Counted from the first letter of the stretch, positions 10,360-18,027 are shown. The stretch is 64,000 nt of DNA from JAIXWP01 sp965247015 (GCA_965247015.1 CBDFGG010000004.1:744001-808000); one strand, 5' to 3'. The notes: generated by a model from the letters alone, not told the origin. Program-made: numbers and translations.

Positions 10360-11808
10360 GTGGAAGAAAAAGTAATCGATGAAAACCGTCAGGGAGAATT
10401 CTTGATGGTGGAGAATAGCAATATTCACAAAGGCAAAAAATTATTGCTGGAGAGCTACGGATGTCAAATGAATTTTTCGGACAGCGAAATCGTAGCATCA
10501 ATCATGTCTGAGGCGGGTTTTTCTACTACCCGCGACCCCGAGGAAGCAGACCTTATTTTATTAAATACATGCGCCATTCGCGACAATGCAGAAGTACGTG
10601 TGCGTGGCCGCTTGAATTATTTCAAGTCAATAAAAAAACGCAAACCTGAGATGGTAGTGGGCGTTCTTGGCTGTATGGCCGAACGTCTTCGTGAAAAATT
10701 AATTGAAGAAGAAAAATTGGTCGACCTCGTTGTTGGCCCCGATGCATACCGCGATCTACCCAACCTTATCGATCAAGTAGATAGTGGACAAAAGGCAGTG
10801 AATGTTCTTCTTAGCAGAGAAGAGACATACGCTGAGATCACGCCAGTTCGATTAGAAAGTAACGGTATCAATGCCTACATATCGATCATGCGCGGTTGCG
10901 ACAACATGTGCTCGTTTTGTGTAGTACCATTTACAAGAGGAAGAGAAAGAAGCCGCGATCCAAAAAGTATTGTTGCTGAAGCGCACGACCTTTTCAACCA
11001 AGGTTATCGAGAGGTGACATTGCTTGGACAAAATGTAGACAGCTATAAGTGGAACATTACTAGTAAGGGTGAGATCATTACAGAAGGTGAGCCCACCGTC
11101 AATTTTGCTCAGCTCATGGAAATGGTGGCGAATGTGTCACCTGATCTTTTAGTGAGATTTTCTACCAGCCACCCGAAAGACATGACGGATGATGTACTTT
11201 ATGTGATGGCGAAATACGATAATATCTGCAAATACATTCACCTTCCTGTTCAAAGTGGAAGTTCTGAAGTATTGAAGAAAATGAACCGAGGCTACACCCG
11301 TGAATGGTACCTCGACAGAATTGCTGCTATTCGACGAATTCTTCCTACTGCAGCTATCAGTACTGATATCATAGCAGGTTTCTGTGGTGAAACTGAGGAG
11401 CAGCATCAAGAGACACTTTCATTGATGGCAGAAGTGAAGTACGACCTTGCCTATATGTTTAAATATAGCGAGCGACCAAGAACATTGGCCGAACGCAAGT
11501 ACGAGGATGACGTTCCAGACGAGGTTAAAAGCCGCAGACTTACAGAAATCATCGATTTTCAATTGAAGTGCAGTACTGAAAACACCAAGAATTATGTGGG
11601 TGGAACCTACCGCGTATTGATTGAAGGGGTTTCTAAAAAATCACCTGACTTCTATCACGGTAGGAATTCTCAAAGTGTTGTAACTGTATTTCCCAAAGGG
11701 AACACTAAGCCTGGAGACTTTGTAGATGTGCACGTAACAAGCTGTACCGCTGTAACCATTATTGGGGAAGTGGTAGCCCATTATCCGCGCACATCACAGC
11801 CTTCATAG
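10360..11808 (+). CDS. miaB: tRNA-2-methylthio-N6-dimethylallyladenosine synthase MiaB
   Basis: 482 aa. The N-terminal UPF0004 domain (LLLESYGCQMNFSDSEIVASI, cysteines for the second Fe-S cluster including those in LLNTCAIRDNA and LGCMAERLR) is followed by a radical-SAM domain with CDNMCSFC (Cys-x3-Cys-x2-Cys) and a C-terminal TRAM domain. MiaB methylthiolates A37 of tRNAs reading UNN codons. The start chosen is GTG at 10360 because the MEEKVID-type N-terminal extension resembles Bacteroidota MiaB; an ATG at 10405 preceded by AGGGAG is a real alternative (467 aa). Confidence 0.95.
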   Translation: MEEKVIDENRQGEFLMVENSNIHKGKKLLLESYGCQMNFSDSEIVASIMSEAGFSTTRDPEEADLILLNTCAIRDNAEVRVRGRLNYFKSIKKRKPEMVVGVLGCMAERLREKLIEEEKLVDLVVGPDAYRDLPNLIDQVDSGQKAVNVLLSREETYAEITPVRLESNGINAYISIMRGCDNMCSFCVVPFTRGRERSRDPKSIVAEAHDLFNQGYREVTLLGQNVDSYKWNITSKGEIITEGEPTVNFAQLMEMVANVSPDLLVRFSTSHPKDMTDDVLYVMAKYDNICKYIHLPVQSGSSEVLKKMNRGYTREWYLDRIAAIRRILPTAAISTDIIAGFCGETEEQHQETLSLMAEVKYDLAYMFKYSERPRTLAERKYEDDVPDEVKSRRLTEIIDFQLKCSTENTKNYVGGTYRVLIEGVSKKSPDFYHGRNSQSVVTVFPKGNTKPGDFVDVHVTSCTAVTIIGEVVAHYPRTSQPS

Positions 11809-11851
11809 AGACTTAACATCTTTTTTCCTAGAAAAACTGACAAGACGTCAG

Positions 11852-11859
11852 TATATTCG
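11852..11859 (+). promoter_or_regulatory. Candidate -7 box of the sigma-54 activator gene
   Basis: TATATTCG fits TAnnTTYG and lies 14 bp before the start codon, implying a very short leader. The same octamer precedes kbl at 36477. Confidence 0.4.
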
Positions 11860-11873
11860 TCGTCCTTATTACT

Positions 11874-13139
11874 ATGGATATTCAAACAGTTAAACAACGC
11901 TTCGAGATTATTGGGCATTCACCTTTGCTCAATAGAGCATTAGACATTGCGGTGCAAGTAGCACCGACCAATATCTCTGTGCTCATCAATGGGGAAAGCG
12001 GCGTCGGAAAAGAAGTTGTTCCAAAGATTATACATCAACTCAGTGCTAGAAAACACGGACCTTACATCGCGGTAAACTGCGGTGCGATTCCGGAGGGTAC
12101 CATCGACAGTGAATTATTCGGTCACGAAAAAGGATCATTCACCGGAGCACATGAAGCTCGAAAAGGATATTTTGAAGAAGCAAATGGTGGAACCATCTTC
12201 TTAGATGAAGTTGCTGAACTTCCGCTAGGTACCCAAGTGCGTTTGCTTCGTGTTTTGGAGACCGGTGAAATCATCCGTGTTGGTTCTTCAAAAGTGATAA
12301 AAACAAATGTTCGTGTCGTTGCCGCAACTAACGTGGATTTCAGCGCTGCGATTCAGGCGGGTAAGTTTAGAGAAGACCTCTACTATCGTTTGAGCCAAGT
12401 TCCCATTCACATGCCCGCGCTTCGCGAGCGTCGTGAAGATGTGATTTTATTATTCAAGAAATTTACTACTGATTTTTCAGAAAAATATCGCATGCCTGTT
12501 CTTCAGCTTACCGCTGAAGGAGAACAGATCCTGCGCAATTACTCATGGCCTGGTAACGTTCGTCAATTGAAGAACATCACTGAGCAAATGAGTGTGCTAG
12601 AAGAAAATCGCGAAATCTCTGCTGAAACTTTATCACGCTACATTCCTTCAGAAGGATTTAGCAGCAAGCCAATGGTGGTGGGTAAGGGAACAAGTGCGAC
12701 TGATTTTACCGAAAGAGAAATTTTATACAAGGTCCTTTTTGATATGAAAAACGACTTGAACGATTTGAAAAAACTCGTTCTAGGAATGATTCAAAACGGA
12801 GGTCCGTACGAAGTGAATCAAGAAAACGCGGCACTTTTCCAAAAGGTTTTTCATGAGGATGATGCGACTGATGTCATTGAGAATCACAATTATCCTGCGG
12901 TGAATAACAACACCAACACTGGTGTCATTCATCTTGGCCAATCACGCCCTGAACAGCCGATGGCACATAGCTCTCACGAAGAAGTTGAGGAGTCATTAAG
13001 CCTGACAGATAGCGAGAAAGACTTGATTAAAAAAGCGCTTCAAAAGCATAAAAATAAACGTAAGTATGCTGCTCAAGAACTCGGGATTTCGGAGCGCACA
13101 CTTTACAGAAAAATCAAAGAATACAATTTAGCGAAGTAG
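11874..13139 (+). CDS. Sigma-54-dependent AAA+ transcriptional activator without receiver domain
   Basis: 421 aa. The AAA+ domain fills residues ~10-240: Walker A-like NGESGVGKEVVPKIIH, the sigma-54 contact loop as GSFTGA (family consensus GAFTGA), GGTIFLDEVAELP Walker B, and arginine-finger region REDLYYRL. A linker rich in acidic residues and Asn follows, then a Fis-type helix-turn-helix at the end (KRKYAAQELGISERTLYRKIKEYNL). There is no N-terminal receiver, GAF or PAS domain, so activity must be controlled by expression or by a partner. Its place before lptE, TPR and secG is conserved in the phylum. lptE begins five bases after the stop, so these genes are probably cotranscribed. Confidence 0.92.
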   Translation: MDIQTVKQRFEIIGHSPLLNRALDIAVQVAPTNISVLINGESGVGKEVVPKIIHQLSARKHGPYIAVNCGAIPEGTIDSELFGHEKGSFTGAHEARKGYFEEANGGTIFLDEVAELPLGTQVRLLRVLETGEIIRVGSSKVIKTNVRVVAATNVDFSAAIQAGKFREDLYYRLSQVPIHMPALRERREDVILLFKKFTTDFSEKYRMPVLQLTAEGEQILRNYSWPGNVRQLKNITEQMSVLEENREISAETLSRYIPSEGFSSKPMVVGKGTSATDFTEREILYKVLFDMKNDLNDLKKLVLGMIQNGGPYEVNQENAALFQKVFHEDDATDVIENHNYPAVNNNTNTGVIHLGQSRPEQPMAHSSHEEVEESLSLTDSEKDLIKKALQKHKNKRKYAAQELGISERTLYRKIKEYNLAK

Positions 13140-13156
13140 TAGAATGAACGTTCGGT
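13139..13156. repeat. Dispersed palindrome copy at the lptE start codon
   Basis: GTAGAATG-AA-CGTTCGGT: 12 of 16 arm positions match ACCGAACG-NN-CGTTCGGT. The last 16 bases are identical to those of the tetR-operator copy at 17931-17946. It contains the lptE ATG. Confidence 0.6.
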
Positions 13157-13644
13157 TTTTGACATATCTACTAGCTATTTTGCTTTTTGCATCATGCACC
13201 GTCAACTACTCCTTAACGGGAGGTCAGTTCAGCGGTGCAAAAACTTTTTCTGTTGAATTATTTCGTTCGCAAACCGCTCTTGCAAGCCCGATATATGCTC
13301 AGCGATTGACAGAATCCCTAAAGGATTTATTACTTAGTCAAAGCCCCCTTAAAATTGCTGAAACGGATGGAGAACTGAAGTATCAAGGATTCATCACAGA
13401 TTATAAAGTAACGCCTGTTGCGATTCAAGGAAATGAAACAGCTTCGTTGAATAGACTGACGATCACTGTGAAGGTGAAGTATACCAATACTTTGGAACCT
13501 TCATTGAGTTTTGATAAAAGCTTTTCGAAGTTTGCAGATTTCGACGCAAGCTTGGATTTGTTGAGTCAAGAAGACCAATTATGGTCGACTATCAACGAAC
13601 AGTTATTACAAGAAATTTACAACTCCAGTGTAGGAAACTGGTAA
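13144..13644 (+). CDS. lptE: LPS assembly lipoprotein LptE-like
   Basis: 166 aa with a lipoprotein signal: hydrophobic residues 5-16 and lipobox FASC (Cys18). The start of the mature part (VNYSLTGGQFSGAKTFSVELF) matches the LptE family of Bacteroidota, which plugs the LptD barrel in the outer membrane for lipopolysaccharide insertion. A short protein with a beta/alpha pattern is as expected. It sits in the conserved sigma-54 activator-lptE-TPR-secG order. The start codon is embedded in a palindrome described separately. Confidence 0.85.
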   Translation: MNVRFLTYLLAILLFASCTVNYSLTGGQFSGAKTFSVELFRSQTALASPIYAQRLTESLKDLLLSQSPLKIAETDGELKYQGFITDYKVTPVAIQGNETASLNRLTITVKVKYTNTLEPSLSFDKSFSKFADFDASLDLLSQEDQLWSTINEQLLQEIYNSSVGNW

Positions 13645-13652
13645 TATAAGAT

Positions 13653-14849
13653 TTGGATAAAACGCTGATATATCAAGCCATAGAGAACCCTGCAATGCGC
13701 AAGGCTATATCTATTGAGGAATTGGAAAAGATTCAAAAGTCTTACCCCTATTTCTCAACGGCTCATGTGCTATTGGCGAAAATGTACCAAGAAAAAAACG
13801 ATCACCGTTTCGCAGATCAATTGCAGCAAGCCGCTTTGTATGTGAATAATCGGCACGTTTTGTATGATTATATTAAGGATTCGCAAAAAGGAGAGGATTC
13901 TCGATTCTCGATTCTCGATTCTCAAAAAGAAGAAGATTCTCAATTCTCAATTCTCGAAGTAAACAAGCCAGAGGAAGAGGATTCTGAAAAAGTAGGAAGT
14001 GAAGACCTTGAATTGCGAATTGCAAATTTCGAATCCCGAATTTCGAATCTCGAATTAGGTATCGAGAATCAAGAATTGAGAATCGAGAATTTAGAGCCGA
14101 CCGCGCCAGTTGAGGAAACGCTCGAACAGAATTTCGAATCACGAATTTCGAGAATCGAGAATCCGGAGCCAATCGAAGAAACCCTCGACCAGCATGTGGA
14201 AGTCGTTCGAGCGAAGGATCTTGATCCGATGGAGGCGAATTTTATTATCGAGGCCATCCATTCCACTATTGAGCTGGAAGCCGAAGAAGAGACAATCAAA
14301 ATCGAAGAGGTGACTGCGTCAACAGACGTGCAAACAGAAGTAGACGAGACTGAAGCTGCATCCTCCACCCCAATGACCTATGCCGAGTATATGATGGCCA
14401 AGGCAAGGAAGATGAAAGGTGAGGTAAAAGAGAAACCAGAGGCGAACGATATAGAAGAAGTTGAGGATGAGGTGGAAGAGCAAGAGGAAGAAAAGACAGC
14501 AGAACAAAGCTTTGAATCTCGAATTTCGAATTTTGAGTCGAGTGCACGTCGAATTCAAAAGCCATCAGTGGTTGATGTTCAAAAGAGCATCATCGATAAA
14601 TTTATTCAGCAACAGCCGAAAATCACGCCCGGAAAGGCAGCAGAATACACAAATACCCAAAATTTGGGCAAGGACAGCCTCGAGGAGGACATGACCTTTG
14701 TAACCGAGACAATGGCCAAATTATATGCTGCGCAGGGGAAAATTGATAAAGCGAAGAAGGTTTATCGTCAACTTATTGCGCTCCATCCAGAAAAAAGCAT
14801 TTACTTTGCAGCCCAATTAAAAAATCTGAACCAGAATAAAAAGATATAA
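13653..14849 (+). CDS. TPR-containing protein with in-frame heptanucleotide repeats
   Basis: 398 aa, starting at TTG (13653), which preserves a conserved N-terminal segment (ENPAMRKAISIEELEKIQKSYPYFSTAHVLLAKMY broken over residues 11-45); the next in-frame ATG at 13695 would remove its beginning. The C-terminus holds a TPR-like pair (MAKLYAAQGKIDKAKKVYRQLI). Between lie low-complexity Glu-rich stretches interleaved with heptad-like peptides such as FESRISN, LELRIEN and DSRFSIL, all encoded by a degenerate 7-bp tandem repeat (four blocks, listed separately). Function unknown; homologues occur between lptE and secG in related genomes, so a link to envelope or secretion is inferred from position only. 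Confidence 0.85.
   Translation: MDKTLIYQAIENPAMRKAISIEELEKIQKSYPYFSTAHVLLAKMYQEKNDHRFADQLQQAALYVNNRHVLYDYIKDSQKGEDSRFSILDSQKEEDSQFSILEVNKPEEEDSEKVGSEDLELRIANFESRISNLELGIENQELRIENLEPTAPVEETLEQNFESRISRIENPEPIEETLDQHVEVVRAKDLDPMEANFIIEAIHSTIELEAEEETIKIEEVTASTDVQTEVDETEAASSTPMTYAEYMMAKARKMKGEVKEKPEANDIEEVEDEVEEQEEEKTAEQSFESRISNFESSARRIQKPSVVDVQKSIIDKFIQQQPKITPGKAAEYTNTQNLGKDSLEEDMTFVTETMAKLYAAQGKIDKAKKVYRQLIALHPEKSIYFAAQLKNLNQNKKI
13895..13957 (+). repeat. Heptanucleotide repeat block A (GATTCTC)n
   Basis: Four consecutive GATTCTC units, a short break (AAAAAGAAGAA), then three ATTCTCA/ATTCTCG units. Read in the gene's frame it gives DSRFSIL-type peptides. Confidence 0.9.
14009..14096 (+). repeat. 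Heptanucleotide repeat block B
   Basis: About twelve degenerate 7-bp units: first GAATTGC/GAATTTC/GAATCTC type, then GAGAATC/GAATTGA/GAATCGA type. The second half is the reverse complement of block A's unit. Confidence 0.9.
14127..14168 (+). repeat. Heptanucleotide repeat block C
   Basis: GAATTTC-GAATCAC-GAATTTC followed by GAGAATCGAGAATC; it encodes NFESRISRIEN and repeats the structure of block B on a smaller scale. Confidence 0.85.
14509..14541 (+). repeat. Heptanucleotide repeat block D
   Basis: GAATCTC-GAATTTC-GAATTTT-GAGTCGA, encoding FESRISNFES. It lies 340 bp from block C, separated by ordinary Glu-rich coding sequence. Confidence 0.85.
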
Positions 14850-14850
14850 T

Positions 14851-15171
14851 ATGGAAACTCTAATCATTGTACTAATTGTAATCGTAGCCCTTCTATTGGG
14901 TGTTGTTGTGCTTATTCAGAATCCAAAAGGTGGTGGACTTGCTATGGGTTTCCAAGGCTCTACTCAGATTGGCGGTGTTCAGCGTACTGCTGACTTCCTA
15001 GAAAAGGCAACATGGTATTTGGCGGTAGCACTATTTGCTCTTTGCCTTGTATCTGCAAGCTTCTACTCTACTCGTCCAGATAACAATGGAAAAGGAAACG
15101 ACGAAGCTATTGAAAACACTCAAGGTGGCGCAACGAATGAAGCTGCTAACGGTGGTGCTCCTCAGCAATAA
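14851..15171 (+). CDS. secG: Preprotein translocase subunit SecG
   Basis: 106 aa. Two transmembrane helices (about residues 2-22 and 53-73) flank the conserved cytoplasmic loop with QNPKGGGLAMGFQG, the SecG signature. The tail is Asn/Gly-rich and hydrophilic. SecG assists SecYE/SecA in protein export. It starts directly after the TPR gene stop, so it is in the same operon, and a strong terminator follows. Confidence 0.93.
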   Translation: METLIIVLIVIVALLLGVVVLIQNPKGGGLAMGFQGSTQIGGVQRTADFLEKATWYLAVALFALCLVSASFYSTRPDNNGKGNDEAIENTQGGATNEAANGGAPQQ

Positions 15172-15195
15172 GACATTCTTTTTTTAAGATAGTAG

Positions 15196-15230
15196 AATGA
15201 CAGTGTGACAACCGCACTGTCATTTTTTTT
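15196..15230 (+). terminator. Terminator after secG
   Basis: Perfect 10-bp stem AATGACAGTG / CACTGTCATT with a 9-nt loop, running into eight T residues. Confidence 0.9.
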
Positions 15231-15275
15231 GCCATTCACTGACATTTTTTTCACTTAAAAAGCCAATATCCCGCT

Positions 15276-15290
15276 TGGCACAGTAAATGA
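15276..15290 (+). promoter_or_regulatory. Sigma-54-like -24 element before groES
   Basis: TGGCAC-agtaa-ATGA resembles the sigma-54 promoter TGGCAC-N5-TTGC: the -24 hexamer is perfect and the GG dinucleotide is 10 nt from the -12 position, but the essential GC is GA here. It lies 46 bp before the groES ATG. It may be a degenerate sigma-54 site or part of another heat-shock control element. Confidence 0.3.
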
Positions 15291-15335
15291 CAACCGCGGG
15301 TCACAACTTTAAAAACATATTTAAATAATAACCAT

Positions 15336-15626
15336 ATGTCATTTCATTATTTACCTGTCGCGGGAACGAAGAACAGAGTAGTAATTCTTCCCGATCCCAA
15401 AGAAGAAAAAACAGCGTCAGGATTATACATTCCTGAGTCCGCTAAAGAAAAGCCTCTAAGAGGAACTGTCATCGCCGTTAGCGAAATAGACGAGGATGGC
15501 AAGTCTCCAGTTCTGAAAGCTGGTGATGTTGTTATGTATGGCAAATATTCTGGTCAAGAGCTTCCATTGGAAGGATTGGATTATTTGATAATGAAGGAAA
15601 CAGATGTATTACTTAAGAAAATCTAA
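15336..15626 (+). CDS. groES: Co-chaperonin GroES
   Basis: 96 aa. Contains the mobile-loop region LPDPKEEKTASGLYIPESAKEKP and the C-terminal LDYLIMKETDVLLKKI typical of GroES. It caps GroEL during folding. The gap to groEL is 13 bp, so they are one transcript. The gene is preceded by the secG terminator and a 100-bp regulatory gap. Confidence 0.98.
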   Translation: MSFHYLPVAGTKNRVVILPDPKEEKTASGLYIPESAKEKPLRGTVIAVSEIDEDGKSPVLKAGDVVMYGKYSGQELPLEGLDYLIMKETDVLLKKI

Positions 15627-15639
15627 TCATTAGAAAATC

Positions 15640-17268
15640 ATGGCAAAAGAAATAACCTTTGATGTGCCAGCTCGTGAGAAATTGAAAGCTGGTGTTGACA
15701 CTCTTGCAAATGCTGTAAAAGTGACATTGGGACCAAAAGGTCGTAATGTAATTATCGATAAAAAATTCGGTGCACCACATATCACTAAAGATGGTGTTAC
15801 TGTAGCAAAAGAAATTGAGCTTGCTGACCCTATTGAAAACATGGGTGCTCAAATGTTGAAAGAAGTTGCTTCAAAAACTGCTGATCTAGCAGGTGACGGA
15901 ACAACGACTGCAACTGTCTTAGCACAAGCAATCGTGACTGCTGGTTTGAAAAACGTAGCAAGCGGTGCTAATCCAATGGACTTGAAGCGTGGTATTGATA
16001 AGGCTGTTAGCTCTGTTGTAGCTGAACTAGCGAAGATTTCAAAAGCAGTAGGTACTGATTATGAGAAAATCAAACAAGTAGCTACTATCTCTGCAAACAG
16101 CGATGAGGCAATCGGTTCATTGATTGCTGACGCAATGCAAAAAGTAGGAACTGAAGGTGTTATTACTGTTGAAGAAGCAAAAGGAACTGAGACAGAAGTT
16201 AAAACTGTTGAGGGTATGCAATTCGACCGTGGTTACTTGAGCCCATACTTCATGACCAACGCAGAAAACCAAGAAGCAGAATTAGAGAATGCATTCATCT
16301 TGATCTACGACAAGAAGATCAGCAATATGAAAGAACTTCTTCCTGTTCTTGAAAAAACTGCGCAAGCTAGCCGTCCTCTTTTGATCATTGCAGAAGATGT
16401 AGATGGTGAAGCACTTGCTGCACTAGTAGTAAATAAAATTCGTGGTGCTCTGAAAGTAGCAGCTGTTAAAGCTCCTGGTTTCGGTGATCGTCGTAAAGCA
16501 ATGCTTCAAGATATCGCTATTCTTACCGGTGGTCAAGTGGTCAGCGAAGAGACTGGTCTATTGCTTGAGAAAGCAGAATTGACCGATCTTGGTAGAGCGG
16601 AGAAAATCACCGTTGACAAGGACAACACAACTATCGTAAATGGTGCTGGTCAAAAAGAAGCAATCCAATCTCGCATCGCTGAAATTAAAACAGCAATCGA
16701 TGTAACAACATCTGATTATGATCGTGAGAAATTGCAAGAGCGTCTAGCGAAACTTGCAGGTGGTGTTGCTGTACTTTATGTTGGAGCTGCTACTGAAGTT
16801 GAGATGAAAGAGAAGAAGGATCGTGTTGACGATGCATTGCATGCAACAAGAGCTGCTGTCGAAGAAGGAATCGTACCAGGTGGTGGTGTAGCATATATCA
16901 GAGCTTCTGTAGCTTTAGATACGCTTAAAGGCATCAATGATGATGAAACAACGGGTATCGCTATTGTACGCCGTGCGATTGAAGAACCACTTCGTCAAAT
17001 CGTAGCGAATGCTGGTGGCGAAGGTGCTGTGATCGTACAAAAAGTACGTGAAGGCAAAGATGATTTCGGATACAATGCTCGCCTTGAGAAATTCGAAAAC
17101 ATGTACGCTGCAGGTGTTATCGACCCTACGAAAGTAAGTCGTGTAGCTCTTGAAAATGCTGCTTCTATCGCAGGTATGTTGTTGACTACTGAGTGTGTTA
17201 TTTCTGACATTAAGGAAGACGCTCCAGCTATGCCAGCAATGCCAGGTGGAATGGGCGGAATGATGTAA
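15640..17268 (+). CDS. groEL: Chaperonin GroEL
   Basis: 542 aa, full length. Visible signatures are KVTLGPKGRNVIIDKKFGAP, the ATP-binding DGTTTATVLAQ, AAVEEGIVPGGG and the Gly-Gly-Met C-terminal tail (GGMGGMM). It forms the double-ring ATP-driven folding chamber with GroES. The codon pattern looks optimised (frequent GGT, GCT, GTA), as expected of a highly expressed gene. The stop is followed by a palindrome copy and then a strong bidirectional terminator. Confidence 0.99.
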   Translation: MAKEITFDVPAREKLKAGVDTLANAVKVTLGPKGRNVIIDKKFGAPHITKDGVTVAKEIELADPIENMGAQMLKEVASKTADLAGDGTTTATVLAQAIVTAGLKNVASGANPMDLKRGIDKAVSSVVAELAKISKAVGTDYEKIKQVATISANSDEAIGSLIADAMQKVGTEGVITVEEAKGTETEVKTVEGMQFDRGYLSPYFMTNAENQEAELENAFILIYDKKISNMKELLPVLEKTAQASRPLLIIAEDVDGEALAALVVNKIRGALKVAAVKAPGFGDRRKAMLQDIAILTGGQVVSEETGLLLEKAELTDLGRAEKITVDKDNTTIVNGAGQKEAIQSRIAEIKTAIDVTTSDYDREKLQERLAKLAGGVAVLYVGAATEVEMKEKKDRVDDALHATRAAVEEGIVPGGGVAYIRASVALDTLKGINDDETTGIAIVRRAIEEPLRQIVANAGGEGAVIVQKVREGKDDFGYNARLEKFENMYAAGVIDPTKVSRVALENAASIAGMLLTTECVISDIKEDAPAMPAMPGGMGGMM

Positions 17269-17274
17269 TCTAAA

Positions 17275-17292
17275 ACCGAACAAACATTCGGT
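17275..17292. repeat. Dispersed palindrome copy between groEL and its terminator
   Basis: ACCGAACA-AA-CATTCGGT, 14 of 16 arm positions matching the consensus. It starts 7 bp past the groEL stop. Confidence 0.7.
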
Positions 17293-17301
17293 TATAAAAT
17301 A

Positions 17302-17340
17302 AAAAAGCCTCTTTACAATGTAAAGAGGCTTTTTCTTTTT
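17302..17340. terminator. Bidirectional terminator between groEL and tetR
   Basis: A-run, stem GCCTCTTTAC, loop AAT, GTAAAGAGGC, then TTTTTCTTTTT. A- and T-tracts on both sides allow it to end groEL (plus) and the TetR gene (minus). Confidence 0.95.
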
Positions 17341-17354
17341 TATCTAAAAAAAAA

Positions 17355-17924
17355 TTATTTCTTCAATGCTGACCAAGTAAGATCGCGAAGTGCCTCCGCT
17401 TCTTTTGGACCGTTCTTTTTCTTGCCCTTTCCTACTTTGCGTGCAGCAGCAAAAGCATTCGTGTAGAAGAACTCAAGGTGAGTATTTGCTTCACCTTTAG
17501 AAAAATCCTTCGACTTAATTCCATCTGCGAAAAACTTCACCAACGCTTGATCCATTTTCTCTGCTGCCTTCTGTTGATCTGCCGTGATGAGAGGGCTTGC
17601 ATTGTATTGATCAAGGAAAGAAACTTCGATTCCGTTCGTCAATGAATAACCTTGGAAAGCCTCCCACATCTTCTCGAAACGCTTTGTAGCAGTAGCCTTT
17701 CCGTCAAGTGCTACAGTAAGAGCACCAACAAGATTTTCTTTGCACATCAGGTACATCGCACCCACCATTTCATCTTTGTTAGCAAAGTGGTGGTAGATGG
17801 TACCAACTGCTACTTTAGACTTCGCTGCCAATTCAGAGATTGGTGCGCCTTGAAAGCCACCTGTAGCAACCATTTGAAGGGCTGTCTTTAGCACCTTTTC
17901 TTTTCTTGTCATCGACTTTTTCAT
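17355..17924 (-). CDS. TetR/AcrR family transcriptional regulator
   Basis: 189 aa. The N-terminal helix-turn-helix covers about residues 8-54, with the typical ISELAAKSKVAVGTIYHHFANKDEMV recognition segment (positions 29-54). The C-terminal ligand and dimerisation domain is divergent, so the effector cannot be named. A palindrome (17929-17946) lies four bases before the start and directly after a TAnnTTTG box, a strong arrangement for autorepression. The same palindrome recurs nine more times in the window. The gene stands alone between groEL and yqeY. Confidence 0.92.
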   Translation of the reverse strand: MKKSMTRKEKVLKTALQMVATGGFQGAPISELAAKSKVAVGTIYHHFANKDEMVGAMYLMCKENLVGALTVALDGKATATKRFEKMWEAFQGYSLTNGIEVSFLDQYNASPLITADQQKAAEKMDQALVKFFADGIKSKDFSKGEANTHLEFFYTNAFAAARKVGKGKKKNGPKEAEALRDLTWSALKK

Positions 17925-17928
17925 AGGA

Positions 17929-17946
17929 ATAGAATGAACGTTCGGT
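17929..17946 (-). promoter_or_regulatory. Probable TetR operator (autoregulatory)
   Basis: On the minus strand ACCGAACG-TT-CATTCTAT (plus strand ATAGAATG-AA-CGTTCGGT), 13 of 16 arm positions fit the consensus. It fills the space between the -7 box (17954-17947) and the ATG, covering the expected transcription start, so a bound repressor would block initiation. Confidence 0.65.
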
Positions 17947-17954
17947 CAAAGATA
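17947..17954 (-). promoter_or_regulatory. -7 box of the TetR gene
   Basis: TATCTTTG on the minus strand is an exact TAnnTTTG, immediately next to the operator palindrome and 23 bp before the start codon. Confidence 0.5.
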
Positions 17955-18019
17955 ATAAAAAGTGTTACATTACATTGCGAACGAGAACTTTAACATCACA
18001 AACGATGTATATAGTTTCG

Positions 18020-18027
18020 TAAATTTG
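18020..18027 (+). promoter_or_regulatory. Candidate -7 box of yqeY
   Basis: TAAATTTG is an exact TAnnTTTG, 16 bp before the ATG at 18043. It would lie inside the coding region if the upstream ATG at 17962 were used, which argues for the downstream start. Confidence 0.5.

Noticed and set aside
13873..14565. Long minus-strand open frames opposite the TPR gene
   Set aside because: They are produced by the low-complexity heptamer repeats, which lack stops in several frames; no family similarity.
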